Shown one piece after another: positions 1 through 10,579 of a DNA stretch of 64,000 nt. Both the position numbers and the translations under genes were made by a program. Location of the stretch: NCBI GenBank assembly GCA_951217055.1, contig OX578285.1:54438024-54502023 (forward strand), given 5' to 3'. This stretch comes from Gerris lacustris (Eukaryota > Arthropoda > Insecta > Hemiptera > Gerridae). Each line of letters begins with the position of its first letter. Positions within the stretch are counted from its first letter, which is position 1. The notes below the pieces were generated by a model, which had not been told where the DNA came from, made no database searches, and was given only the letters and a program-made list of their open reading frames with translations.

Positions 1-850
1 CTTCACTAGGTGGGGAGTTCAGGTTGGTTTGATAGGGGGTGGTTTTGAGAGGGTTGGGTAGTTTTGGGGGAGAGAGGTTCTGCTTCTTGCAGAATTCATT
101 GTAACTAATTTCTCAGTTCTATTTACTTCTGTTCTCTGATTTCAAATGGTATTCTGACTGCTACTTTCTAAGGGTAGGTGTTTCTGGGTTTTACATATTC
201 TCTTGCTGTCTTTTGTCTCTATGTTGATATCCTTTTCAATTAATTTCATGTCAGCAGTTTTGCCAATTTTTTCCTATCATCTCCTTCTGTAGTTTGAAAG
301 GAGAGATTGCTTTGAGGCTGTTATCAAATTTAATAATAATGTGGCGCTCTGATATCTGTCCCTTAAGCTCATTTACTATTCTGGCTTTATTGGCCTCATT
401 CCTTCTTTCTGCTCTTCTGCCTTTCGTTGAAATTGGTTTCGTGTTTTATTGATTCTGGAGTTCCTGAAATTCCTCCTTCCCCTTGCCCAACATTTGGGGA
501 ATGCTCAAGGTAACTTCCATTCTCTCCCTTTTTTGTAAGTTTTCTTAGAGAGTTTTCCATTATCCTGGGCAGAATATCTTTTTTGGCTCTTCCTTCTCTT
601 CATTAGAGACTCCCCTTTCTAAGTTATCACAGATCGTTGGTTTTGAGCCTGCAGCCTTTGAGATGGGAGATCTTCTTCTGATTCTAGTAGAAGACTTAAA
701 GGCTCAGATGTCTTCATTTGGCAGGGATCTTTTTTCATTGGTCTCTTCGGGAGAACCTCCATGGGGTTTAGACATTTTGTACCTCTGATTTAGTGGTGGG
801 ATTAAGGGGTTGTTCAAGCTTACTAACTCATGCTCTTAGCAACACACACT
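1..850 (-). pseudogene. Possible decayed retrotransposon ORF1 (gag-like) remnant
   Basis: On the minus strand an ATG at 773-775 opens a short frame (MSKPHGGSPEETNEKRS...). It is followed by charged, glutamine- and lysine-rich coding-like sequence broken by stops and frameshifts, running down towards position 1. The composition (GC-richer than the flanks, hydrophilic, many Lys/Glu/Gln) looks like the ORF1 of a non-LTR retrotransposon, but I see no zinc knuckle or other diagnostic motif. It lies just upstream of a fimbrin exon and on the opposite strand, so it is probably intronic. The identity is an inference and could be wrong. Confidence 0.3.
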
Positions 851-1044
851 TCAATAATAAACCGAGATTGTGGTTTATATTTTTATATTTATTTCATTTT
901 AATTGTTTGATTGGATAATAAATTCAAACCAAGCTTAGGGACCACAAAATTGAAAAGCGGAGTTACTGCTTTTAAGCTTAGGGCAGCAGAGTAAAGAAGT
1001 CGTAGTGGCATTAGTTAATACCTGTTATGTATTTTTTGTTTTAG

Positions 1045-1196
1045 CTTTGATATGGCAGTTAATGAGAGCATACACTTTGTCAGTTCTCACTCAACTAGCT
1101 AATACTGGCAGCCCAATTGTGGAACGAGAAATAGTATTATGGGTGAACAAAAAATTAACTTCTGCAAATAAGAAAACTTCTTTAAGCGGATTTCAG
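1045..1196 (+). CDS. Fim: Fimbrin exon (CH4 start)
   Basis: The acceptor TTTTGTTTTAG ends at 1044 and the donor CAG/GTTTCT begins at 1197. The exon starts with the last two bases of a codon (152 bp = 2 + 150) and reads [11 protein letters not shown]...TSLSGFQ. The open frame continues upstream to an ATG at 1005, but that part is intronic and not a real start. Confidence 0.88.
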
Positions 1197-4100
1197 GTTT
1201 CTATTTTATTGATAATTTACATAATACCATGAGGAATAATTTCGTGCAATTAAAAAGTACACTTTATAATATTAAAGTAATCCTTTGTTTAAGGTTTTAA
1301 GCTCTTATTGGTAAACATAATTGTTTCAAGTATTGCCTATTTATCACATTTTTAGGGTCCGTAGGCAAAACCTAGGACCCTTATATTTTCCTGCGTGTGT
1401 CTGTCTGTCCGTCCTCTCGCGTGCTCTCACGGCTACATCTTTTATTCGATCACTTTGAAATTTGGCATGTATGTGTCTTGTACCTACCCACATATTTTAA
1501 AAATATAGCGACTTAAAAAAAATTTTTCGACACTGTAAGGGGTATCATATGAAAGGGTACGTCGAGCTGATTACAAAAATATATAATTCTTTGGATATAA
1601 CATAGGCAAGTTTGAAGTGGGTGTGAAACGTGTCCCCCCCCCCTTCTATCTCGCTTATGTGAAGTGAAAAAAATCCTGAACATTCTTAGACCAAAAGTAA
1701 AGATACCACTTTTTTTAAATTTCGAAAAAAATATTATTTTACTTTTTATTGACAAAATACGTTTTTTTTATAATTATGGTCTTTTCGATGTATTTATATG
1801 GTTGTAATCCGGTTGAGTGGCAAAAAAATACTTTATCAGAGTGTGTTTTGAGAATATCAGACCCTTAGAATGGTTCAAAGTAAGCTTTTTAGCATTTAAA
1901 AAAAACACTGTTTATACACTTTACAGTTAAACACTATAGGTTTGTTCCAACCACTCTTCAAACTGGTTTGGAACTGTACGACGCATGCGCATTTGGAAAA
2001 AAGCGTTCCAACGAGCCCAAACTCAAACTCTGACTGACTCCGACTGTTAATCGGCTGTTCCAACCACGCTCTGATTAAATCACGGATTAGTTTGGAACCA
2101 GTCAGAGCAGTCAGAGATCGGCGGCAGGGACTAGTAGTTTGGGATTGAGTTTGGGTGAACAGAAACGTAACCTTCCGCTCCGCTTCATTGTTTTTGTTTT
2201 GATTTCGCTCGCTTATTATTCTCCTTTCTTGCGAATCAACTCTTATTTTTAAAATGTTTTTGTACGAATGCGACGATGAAGTTTTGTGCATATAATGGCA
2301 TTTTCTAGATATTTCTGAAAAAAATAAAAATTGGACCTATTTTTCAAGATGGACTTTTGATACTTATTCCATTTTCAAACAAATATCGAAAGAATCCGAT
2401 TTATTTCCGCAATATTTCTTTCGTTAACTGGACTAAGATTAATATTTGTTTTTTAAAACAAAAGAGCATTTAGGATTATATCAATTAAAATACGAGTATG
2501 CCGTGAGTCTACTAAAACTGGCTCACTTGTTAGAATACAAATTATTAATACCCTAAGTATTTAAAATTATTGTTTAATGTCACATTTATGTCAATAATAA
2601 AATCAGTCTGTTGTTCGCGTTTGACTTAAAATAAAAAGTGTATTTAATTCCATTGTTCGTAAGATATATGCCATAAGATATATCCAACATATCCAACAGG
2701 TTATGGGCGCCAGACACTAAGGTAATACCTAAATTTTTTTTTTCAGTGAAATATAATAAAAAAAAAAAAAAATGGATGTTGACTTTAAAGGCTCAATTAA
2801 AAGGCTAAACAATTCGAATTACGAAACCTGGAAGTTTCGAGTTCAACTCTTGTTAATAAAAGAGGAAGTTTGGGATGTAGCAATCACTAAAAAGCCAAAT
2901 GATGCTAGTTCTGACTGGGAACATAAAAATAACAAGGCTATGGCTATTATCGGTCTACTTGTTGATGATTCTCAGTTGGTGCATATTAAAAAGTTAAAAA
3001 CAGCCAATGAATGCTGGAAAGCACTTCAAAATTACCACGAAAAATCTACTCTGTCAAATAAAGTGTCAGTGCTAAAGAAATTATGTAGATTAAAAATGGA
3101 AGAAAATGATGATATGGAAAGTCACCTAAATGCAATTCAAGATTTAGTTGACAAATTAAATAATATGGGTGAAGAATTAGGTGAAAAATTGATCGTAGCA
3201 TTTATGTTATCCAGCCTACCGGACAGCTATGATACGATAGTAATGGCTTTAGAAACAAGACCTGAATCTGATTTGACGGTCGAAATAATTCAGGAACGAC
3301 TTGTCCAAGAGTTCAAGAGAAGAAGTGAAAATAAGAATGACGATCAGTCAGCTATGAAGGCTAACAAGAAAACCAAACCTACGAATACTAAGGTTTGTAC
3401 CTATTGCAAACGTAAAGGTCACAATAGGGAAGATTGTTGGTTTTTACGTAAAAGTAATAAACCTGACAAATCGAAAAATAAAAATACGTTTAATTATAAA
3501 AATTCAAATACAGAAAAACGTCAAGATGAAAATATTAAGAAAATTTATAAAAATTATGAATGTCATGAAACTGACAGCGAAAATGATCAACAAAATGATC
3601 AGGAAACATGTTTTACAGTTTCAAAAAGTGAGCAGTCAGTCTGGTACATGGATTCAGCAGCTACTGTACATATATCATGCAATGAATCAAGTTTTCATAA
3701 GCTAAATAAAAATAAACATGACAAAATATGTTTAGCTGACGGAACAAAAATAATTTCTCAAGGAATCGGAAATATTTATTTAGATTTAGATGTCGGAGAA
3801 GGAAACAGCAAAAGATGTTTGGTTGAAAATGTTTTGTTTGCTCCCGAAATCGAAGGAAATCTAATATCCGTTAGAAAATTAGCTGAAAAAGGATTTAAAA
3901 TAGTGTTTGAAAACAATAGTTGTAAAATTTTAAAAGACGATGAAATTCACGGAATCGCTTACTTGAAAAACAATTTATACGTTTTACAACAAATCAATAG
4001 TAACAAAAAGAATAAATCAATGATGATGAAGAGAGAAAATATAAAAACTTTCGATTTAAATTTACTACATAGAAGATTTGGACATCGTGATTGGGAAGCA

Positions 4101-7100
4101 ATAAAGCTTTTAGAATCCAAAAACATGGTTGACCATATCAAAATTATTGGAACTAAACCATCATCGTGTGAAATCTGCCTTCAAGGAAAAATGACCAAAT
4201 TAAAATATCCTAAAAAGTCTGAAAATAGAAGAGAAGAAATTTTAGATTTGATACATTCTGATTTAGCCGGACCCATGAAGACTCCAACTCCTCGGGGTAA
4301 CCGATACATTTTAACTCTTATTGACGACTATAGCAGATACACGACTACTTATCTTCTAAAACACAAAAGTGAAACTTCTACTAAAATAAAAGAATTTATA
4401 CAATTTGTGAAAACTAAATTTGAAAAAACCGTTAAAACACTCCGAAGTGATCGAGGCGGTGAATATGTCTCAAAAGATTTAGATTTATACTTTAAGAAAA
4501 ATGGAATTCGGCATGAATACACAGCACCTTACAGCCCGTCCCAAAATGGTGTAGCTGAAAGGAAAAATCGGTATTTAACTGAAATGGCTAAATGCATGTT
4601 ACTAGAAGCTAAACTTGATAATAAATTCTGGGGCGAAGCTGTGATAACTGCTAACTATCTTCAAAATATATTACCTACAAAAGCTTGTGATAAAACACCG
4701 TATGAACTGTTTGAAAGAAAAAAACCTGATATTAGCAGAATAAAAATATTTGGATCTGCAGCTTACGTTTTTATACCAAAAGAAAGAAGAAGAAAGTTTG
4801 ACGATAAAGCTAAAAAGTTACATCTTGTAGGATATTGCGAAGAATCCAAAGCTTACAGATTATTAGATATAAACACGTGCAGAATTACCATTAGTAGAGA
4901 TGTTAAATTCATAGAAAATTTAAATTTTAATGATAAAATTGAAAAGAAACAAAACATAATCAATGAAGAAGAAAAATCTGAAGAAGACATAGAAATAACA
5001 TTTAATAAAGAAAAAGAAAAAATAACTGAGTCTATTAAAGAAAATCAATCAGATAATGAAGAAAAACAAACTGATATTGAAGAAAAGCCAGAAGAAATAA
5101 TTCAAGATAATCATATACATAAAATAATAGAAGATGATGAACCGACTACATACCTAGAAGCTATGAAGAACCCTGACTCGGCACAATGGCTAGAAGCAAT
5201 GAAGGAAGAAATCAACTCCATGGAGAAATGTGAAGCATGGGAGTTAGTAGAAAACTCTGAAGATAGAAACATCGTAGATTGTAGATGGGTATATAAAATT
5301 AAAAAAGACCCTGTTAACAATACTACAAGATATCGTGCTCGATTAGTGGCTAGAGGCTTTAGTCAGAAATATGGTGAAGACTACGACCAAGTATTTGCTC
5401 CTGTAGTCAAACAATCATCAATAAGAACATTATTATCATTAGCAAGTTTAAACGGTATGAAAGTCAAACATCTAGACGTCAAGACAGCATATCTCAACGG
5501 AGATTTAGTGGAGACAATCTATATGCGTCAACCTTACGGATTTGAAGATAAGAATAAACCCAACTATGTTTGTAAACTCAAAAAGAGTATATACGGTTTA
5601 AAACAATCCGCAAAGGCATGGAATGATAAAATTAACAGTGTATTGGTAGAGAACGGTTTCAGAAGGGGTGAAGCCGACTGCTGTTTATACGTAAAAGAAA
5701 TAAATAGTAAGTATACATACATTTTATTATACGTAGACGATATTATCGTATTCTCTAATCAAGACGAACATTTTACTCATGTAGAAGAAATTTTAAGTAA
5801 AAATTTTGAAATAACAATTTTAGGAGATCTAAGCTATTATTTAGGAATACAAATAGAAAGAAATAAAGACGGAGTATTTTTTATCAATCAAGAAAATTAT
5901 ATTGATAAAATTATTTCAAGATTCGGAATGACAGATGCTAAAATTTCAAAAATACCTCTCGACCCAGGCTATCTAAAATTAGAAGATCAACAAGTCCTGA
6001 CTAATAATAATCTTTATAGAAAGGGAATAGGATCATTACTTTATGTAGCGTTAAATACCAGGCCAGATATAACAGCCAGTGTAGCAATTCTGAGTAGAAA
6101 GACTTCTAATCCTACTAAAAGTGACTGGACCGAATTAAAACGAGTAATTAGATACCTTAAAGGGACGAAAACACTCAAGCTACAGCTTGGAAAGGGGGAG
6201 CATAACTACAAGCTGACGTGTTTCGCAGATGCAGATTGGGCAGGAAGCTTAAAAGATCGGAAATCTACGAGTGGATTTTTAATACAATTTTGTGGAGGAG
6301 CTGTTTCGTGGGGAACCAAGAAACAATCGTGCGTTTCATTAAGTTCGACCGAAGCAGAATATATTTCGCTTAGTGAAGCATGCCAGGAACTGCAATGGAT
6401 AAGAAAACTACTTAAAGACATCCATATAACACCGATAGAAATAAATTTGCTCGAGGACAATCAGAGCACTCTCAAGATGCTAGATCACGAAGGCGTGAAG
6501 ACCAGATCTAAACATATTGAGGTGAAATATCATTTTGTCCGAGAACTAAAACAGAAAAAAGAAATCACATTTTCGTATTGTCCTACGACGGATATGTTAG
6601 CAGACATATTGACAAAGCCTTTACACGGGACAAAAATGAGAAACTTAAGGGAAAGAATCGGGTTAAAATCAATTGTCTAAGTTAAATAATTGTTTGTTTA
6701 TAAAAAAAAAAAAAAAATAAATAAATAAATAAAAATAAAAAAAAAAATAAATAAAAAAAAATAAATAAAAAAAATAAAAAAAATAAATAAAAAAATAAAA
6801 AATAAATAAATAAATAAAAATAATAATAAAATGAAATAATAATAAAAATAAATATATAAATAAATAAAAAAAATAAAAAAAATAAATAAAAAAATAAAAA
6901 ATAAATAAATAAATAAAAATAATAATAAAATGAAATAATAATAAAAATAAATATATAAATAAATAAATAATTAAAAAAAAAATTGAACTGTAGATATAAT
7001 AATTTGAGAAGGGGTGTTAGAATACAAATTATTAATACCCTAAGTATTTAAAATTATTGTTTAATGTCACATTTATGTCAATAATAAAATCAGTCTGTTG

Positions 7101-9612
7101 TTCGCGTTTGACTTAAAATAAAAAGTGTATTTAATTCCATTGTTCGTAAGATATATGCCATAAGATATATCCAACATATCCAACATCACTTTAGTAAGCC
7201 CGAAAATTGTGAATTGCGTAAATCGAAATGAAATCGTGAATTCATGTATTGAATAAACATTTCTAAAATGTGTGCATGTATTTTCGTCTCGACTGGCACT
7301 TATCTTCATCAACTATTGATTCATCCATCATCCATATCTTTAATATTAATAAGTTCAGGTATTTTTGATAGCACAGAAACGCAAAATCACATAAACGATT
7401 AACTCAAAAAGTTGTTCTGATAACAGTGCTAAAACCTACCACAGCAAACAGTTTGGTTCGAGAAAGGAGCGTTCCAACAAAAACGAAATCACAAATCAAT
7501 TCCCAACGGTCAATGATCGCGCATGCGCATTACGTCAATCACGGACTAATCCGAAACTGATTCGGAACTGGTGGTTGGAACAAACCTTATATAGTGTGGC
7601 CTACAGACCCTCGCTGTGTGCTGACTAGCACACACTTGACCTATTTATTATTGTGCATATCCAACTTTAGTTATATGTTAAAGCAAGTGTTGGGCATGTT
7701 TTTCTTTCTTTTATGTATTCATTATTTTTAATCTTTTGTAAGGTATGGAGATTAGTCTAATTGGTGATAAGTATATTTAATATAATATCTGTTTTACATG
7801 GTTAATAAATGATTTAATACTGTTTCAGGATCAAAATGTTTCTGATGCAAAGGTGGTTATAGACCTCATTGATGCCATTAAACCAGGAACCATAAACTAT
7901 GATCTAGTTAAGAATGGTGATAACCCAGAAGTGCGTATTATGATTTATTAGTTTACCATTACTATCTGAATATATATATATATTTTTTTAGGTTTTTTTC
8001 TAATTTTTCTTCAAAAACGCTATATTTTCATCCCTATCTGGGGCTTCCGTAGGCTCTTGTAAAAATTATTTATTCAGTCACATGAATCAGAATTATTTAT
8101 ATATAATTTTTTTAAAAAAATACTATTTTATGTATAAAAAAAAACCTCTCCAAAACAGCTAGTTCTAAAGTTTCTCATTTACGAGGACATAATTACTTGG
8201 TCCAGTTTGTTTTTCATTTATTTGTAATTTCGAGTTTTTGTGGTTATATTTAATTATTATTAAACTTTTCATCAAAAATTTACCATGAAAATAACTCAAC
8301 TCTTCCCTGGTGGGGGAATCAAACCTGGCCTCTCTCCATCCATGTTTATAGTTATTTTCTCAGGAACTAGATTTTTCCTGGGAAAACTACTTATATGGTT
8401 AGTATATACTATTATTAGGGCTTCGCATTTAAATGATCTTAAGTCCTTCAATCAATTGTTTCTACGACCATGTTTCGATGTTCTCTGATCTGTTAAAAGG
8501 CACGCTTATGCCTTTTTGTCAAAAAACATCAATATTTTGTGTGAAAAGTTAGTACCCTTTTTGTACATTTTATACACGATAAACATTAATGGATTTAATT
8601 TTTTTAATAAGTGTTTGATTTCAAAAAAATAAATATTTACTTTTGGGACACCCTGAATTTTATGATGCTAATGTCTATTTTGAATCTGCCCATGGCCTAA
8701 CCCTTTCTTTTCTCCATTGATTATATATGTGTGTGTGGAATTTTATATACAAAAAACTATGTGAGTTATCGACTGTGAATTGAATAAATATTAAGGATAG
8801 CAATGGTGAGTGAAAATATGAATTGAAGAAGGAAATATATTATTGCACAACGCTTGTAAATCCACAAATTTTTACTTTAGACTCATCCATGTTATCCATG
8901 ATTTTAATTTTTTAACAAAATATACAAGTCTTGCTTCACAGAATGAATCCCAAATAGGTGTGTATTTGGACCACTTATAGGGTTTAGAGGAATTTCTATA
9001 AGTTCAACTTGGTTAAGAATAAGAATTATTATTTTCCTCTTCTCACAAACTGAATCCATTTTATTATAATTCCTAAATTTATAAAAACAAGTTAAATATG
9101 AAAAAAATAAAAAATACTAGGAATTGAGGAAAAAATAAAAAATACTAGGAATTGAGGAAAAAATAAAAAATACTAGGAATTGAGGAAAAAATAAAAAATA
9201 CTAGGAATTGAGGAAAAAATAAAAAATACTAGGAATTGAGGAAAAAATAAAAAATACTAGGAATTGAGGAAAAAATAAAAAATACTAGGAATTGAGGAAA
9301 AAATAAAAAATACTAGGAATTGAGGAAAAAATAAAAAAACTAAAATTGTCCCTGACAACAAGGTGAAATATATTGTTATGAATACAATACTTTCTTTGGA
9401 CTCTTGATCAAAACTGTAAAACTGTTGTTGTCTGTTTTCAGGAAAAACTTGCTAATGCAAAGTATGCTATTTCTATGGCCAGAAAAACTGGTGCAAGGGT
9501 GTATGCACTTCCTGAAGATATAACTGAAGTCAAACAAAAAATGGTGATGACCATGTTCGCATGTTTAATGGCAATGGATTATGTGCCAAATATGGGTTCA
9601 CAAAAAATTTAG
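1045..9612 (+). CDS. Fim: Fimbrin/plastin, C-terminal part (three last coding exons)
   Basis: Exons 1045-1196, 7829-7930 and 9442-9612 encode the end of the second actin-binding domain (fourth calponin-homology domain) of fimbrin/plastin. This is a cytoplasmic protein that crosslinks actin filaments into tight bundles. The exons join in phase (0 at both internal junctions) to give about 140 residues. Family landmarks in order are [59 protein letters not shown] and VMTMFACLM. The stop is TAG at 9610-9612. The C-terminal tail after ACLM ([13 protein letters not shown]) is longer than the vertebrate ending. The first intron (6.6 kb) carries three nested transposable elements and the second a 28-bp minisatellite. 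Earlier exons lie outside the window. The match is made by eye from known family sequence. Confidence 0.9.
2528..2698 (+). repeat. Copia 5' LTR
   Basis: 171 bp, starting TGTTAGAATAC and ending ATCCAACA. It matches the 3' LTR base for base by eye. It is short for an LTR but normal for small copia elements. Confidence 0.95.
2772..6680 (+). CDS. Copia gag-pol polyprotein, 1302 aa, intact
   Basis: A single frame from ATG 2772 to TAA 6680. The gag region begins [20 protein letters not shown], and the CCHC zinc knuckle [14 protein letters not shown] is near residue 208. The protease is at about residue 293 ([10 protein letters not shown]), with DSA in place of the usual DSG/DTG. The integrase zinc-binding HHCC region is near residues 430-470 and its DDE core shows [15 protein letters not shown] and NGVAERKNR. 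Reverse transcriptase starts near residue 800 ([12 protein letters not shown]) and has LYVDDIIVF near residue 987. RNase H shows [17 protein letters not shown] and [11 protein letters not shown] near the C-terminus. As in copia, gag and pol share one frame. It encodes the proteins for reverse transcription and integration of the element, not a host function. Confidence 0.96.
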   Translation: MDVDFKGSIKRLNNSNYETWKFRVQLLLIKEEVWDVAITKKPNDASSDWEHKNNKAMAIIGLLVDDSQLVHIKKLKTANECWKALQNYHEKSTLSNKVSVLKKLCRLKMEENDDMESHLNAIQDLVDKLNNMGEELGEKLIVAFMLSSLPDSYDTIVMALETRPESDLTVEIIQERLVQEFKRRSENKNDDQSAMKANKKTKPTNTKVCTYCKRKGHNREDCWFLRKSNKPDKSKNKNTFNYKNSNTEKRQDENIKKIYKNYECHETDSENDQQNDQETCFTVSKSEQSVWYMDSAATVHISCNESSFHKLNKNKHDKICLADGTKIISQGIGNIYLDLDVGEGNSKRCLVENVLFAPEIEGNLISVRKLAEKGFKIVFENNSCKILKDDEIHGIAYLKNNLYVLQQINSNKKNKSMMMKRENIKTFDLNLLHRRFGHRDWEAIKLLESKNMVDHIKIIGTKPSSCEICLQGKMTKLKYPKKSENRREEILDLIHSDLAGPMKTPTPRGNRYILTLIDDYSRYTTTYLLKHKSETSTKIKEFIQFVKTKFEKTVKTLRSDRGGEYVSKDLDLYFKKNGIRHEYTAPYSPSQNGVAERKNRYLTEMAKCMLLEAKLDNKFWGEAVITANYLQNILPTKACDKTPYELFERKKPDISRIKIFGSAAYVFIPKERRRKFDDKAKKLHLVGYCEESKAYRLLDINTCRITISRDVKFIENLNFNDKIEKKQNIINEEEKSEEDIEITFNKEKEKITESIKENQSDNEEKQTDIEEKPEEIIQDNHIHKIIEDDEPTTYLEAMKNPDSAQWLEAMKEEINSMEKCEAWELVENSEDRNIVDCRWVYKIKKDPVNNTTRYRARLVARGFSQKYGEDYDQVFAPVVKQSSIRTLLSLASLNGMKVKHLDVKTAYLNGDLVETIYMRQPYGFEDKNKPNYVCKLKKSIYGLKQSAKAWNDKINSVLVENGFRRGEADCCLYVKEINSKYTYILLYVDDIIVFSNQDEHFTHVEEILSKNFEITILGDLSYYLGIQIERNKDGVFFINQENYIDKIISRFGMTDAKISKIPLDPGYLKLEDQQVLTNNNLYRKGIGSLLYVALNTRPDITASVAILSRKTSNPTKSDWTELKRVIRYLKGTKTLKLQLGKGEHNYKLTCFADADWAGSLKDRKSTSGFLIQFCGGAVSWGTKKQSCVSLSSTEAEYISLSEACQELQWIRKLLKDIHITPIEINLLEDNQSTLKMLDHEGVKTRSKHIEVKYHFVRELKQKKEITFSYCPTTDMLADILTKPLHGTKMRNLRERIGLKSIV
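6692..6985 (+). repeat. A-rich low-complexity tract in copia 3' region
   Basis: Between the gag-pol stop and the polypurine tract lies nearly pure A/T sequence built from AAATAA units. It includes an internal direct duplication (about 6815-6890 repeated around 6900-6975, each with AATGAAATAATAATAAAAATAAATAT-like order). It is probably slippage-expanded. Confidence 0.8.
7015..7185 (+). repeat. Copia 3' LTR
   Basis: 171-bp direct repeat of the 5' LTR, directly after the polypurine tract and followed by the TCACT target duplication. Confidence 0.95.
7829..7930 (+). CDS. Fim: Fimbrin exon (CH4 middle)
   Basis: The acceptor is TGTTTCAG (ends 7828) and the donor is GAA/GTGCGT, a slightly weak +3/+4 context. 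It is 102 bp, 34 codons in phase 0, and carries [20 protein letters not shown], one of the best conserved stretches of plastins. Confidence 0.9.
8283..8420 (-). repeat. Possible SINE-like remnant
   Basis: On the minus strand AGGTTTGATTCCCCC resembles a tRNA T-arm/B-box followed by GCACAG-free pyrimidine sequence, as in tRNA-derived SINEs. No A-box is convincing. It lies in the last fimbrin intron. Confidence 0.2.
9101..9338 (+). repeat. 28-bp minisatellite, about 8 copies
   Basis: The unit is A6-T-A6-TACTAGGAATTGAGG. About eight near-perfect copies stand head to tail in the last fimbrin intron, ending about 100 bp before the terminal exon. The copies look identical, suggesting recent expansion. 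Confidence 0.93.
9442..9612 (+). CDS. Fim: Fimbrin terminal coding exon
   Basis: The acceptor is CTGTTTTCAG (ends 9441). It is 171 bp including the TAG stop and encodes [20 protein letters not shown]..., then [23 protein letters not shown]. The ALPEDI and FACLM segments are plastin signatures. The 3' UTR follows, but its end was not resolved. Confidence 0.92.
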   Translation, partial: EKLANAKYAISMARKTGARVYALPEDITEVKQKMVMTMFACLMAMDYVPNMGSQKI

Positions 9613-10579
9613 GGTAAGCTAAAACACTTTGAATTATGTGCTTTATTTATTACTAAAGTCAAAGAACTACATTTAATATTTTCTGGGGGGAAGATTCCTT
9701 TTCTGAAAATTATATTAGGTTTAATTTCTACACAGGTGAATAATTATTCTCTGTCCAAAACAAAAAAATTAATAGCAAAATATTTTTTACACTTCTAGAG
9801 GTCGTAACATTTATAACCCTGTATAGAAAATACACTAGAATCTTACTATATATATAAACTCTTTATAGAGACATTTAGTTTCATCCCTTGAATCCTTTTG
9901 AACCTGGTATATAAAGGTCTGTGGTTAAAATCCCTGCTGCTGAGTCTAATTTTCTCCGTCTATCTCCCTTCTTTAATTATAATATCTAATTTGATTTATA
10001 AGTCAAAAACTGCCCCATTTAGTAAGCACAATTATCTAATGAGTTGTAGATTGAATTAAGGCTTTTTTTTAATTACAAATGTTTTATCCTACTGTTAGAC
10101 TTCCATATCCTCGTTTCTTATCTTGAGACATGAGCTACCCGCTTGGCATGTTCTTAAGGGACTTGAAAAAATAATGATCAATCACCTTAAACGAGAAAAA
10201 GTGAAGACCTTTGAGATACCTGCATACTATTTCCAAATGTAATAATAACTAGACACTTATCATCTATAAGTCTTCGGCTACATTTACGCTGTTCTGTATT
10301 GTTTTTTTTGCTTTTTTAGAAATCGAGGAATCAAAATGTTAATGCCTTGTACCAATCTGATGCATTGTTCAGTGAGGACTTCAACTTGCTCTTTGATTTC
10401 CAACATCCAGATATCAACATCCAGCAAGATTGTTTTTATTTTTTTATTTTAGATGTCACACGTACTTTTTCCATTCTTAGAAACTAATTAGTTATTTATG
10501 AAGCCATAACAAAAATGATTCCATTAATAAATAATACCCTATCTCTCCACCTTAATATTGCAACCCCCCTAAGAAAAAA

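Larger units (their letters stand above)
2528..7185 (+). mobile_element. Complete Ty1/copia LTR retrotransposon
   Basis: LTRs at 2528-2698 and 7015-7185 (171 bp each, TG...CA) look identical. They are flanked by the 5-bp target duplication TCACT (2523-2527 and 7186-7190). The primer-binding site follows the 5' LTR directly (GGTTATGGGC..., initiator-Met tRNA type used by copia). A purine tract GAGAAGGGG (7006-7014) precedes the 3' LTR. One uninterrupted gag-pol frame fills the interior. Identical LTRs and an intact frame indicate a very recent insertion, which may still be able to move. Confidence 0.97.
1938..7587. mobile_element. Element B: 987-bp inverted-repeat element inserted in A, split by copia
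   Basis: It begins AGGTTTGTTCCAACCAC and ends with the exact reverse complement, a perfect 17-bp terminal inverted repeat. Comparison with the empty site in family A (CACTATATAGTG near 46930) shows a 3-bp duplication TAT on each side (1935-1937, 7588-7590). A 3-bp duplication fits PIF/Harbinger-type elements, but the class is inferred. Without the copia insertion and its extra duplication copy the element is about 987 bp. The short minus-strand frame at 1896-2291 runs through its terminus and is not a gene. Confidence 0.8.
1354..7650 (+). mobile_element. Repeat family A, copy 1 (interrupted by element B)
   Basis: The left part (1354-1937) starts AGGGTCCGTAGGC and the right part resumes at 7588 and contains GCCTACAGACCCT. 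These are imperfect inverted repeats. After the right repeat comes a conserved hairpin (GTGTGCTGACTAGCACAC) and a short tail ending near 7650. A full uninterrupted copy at 46269-46990 gives the expected order. The family has no visible protein. The 3' hairpin recalls a Helitron end but no CTRR terminus follows it, so the class is left open. It lies in a fimbrin intron. Confidence 0.75.

Noticed and set aside
1005..1232. 75-residue frame with an ATG at 1005
   Set aside because: Only 1045-1196 is coding (fimbrin exon). The ATG and the last codons lie in introns.
3959..6460. Minus-strand frames inside the copia gag-pol region
   Set aside because: They are antisense shadows of the long plus-strand polyprotein.
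8803..8812. ATG followed by GTGAGT as first exon of USP12/46
   Set aside because: It lies inside the last fimbrin intron and 25 kb from exon 2. The 23837 candidate in a GC-richer block is more plausible.
9101..9338. CRISPR-like regular direct repeats
   Set aside because: The units are contiguous with no spacers. It is a eukaryotic minisatellite. The 91-bp repeats at 26952-27225 are also contiguous.
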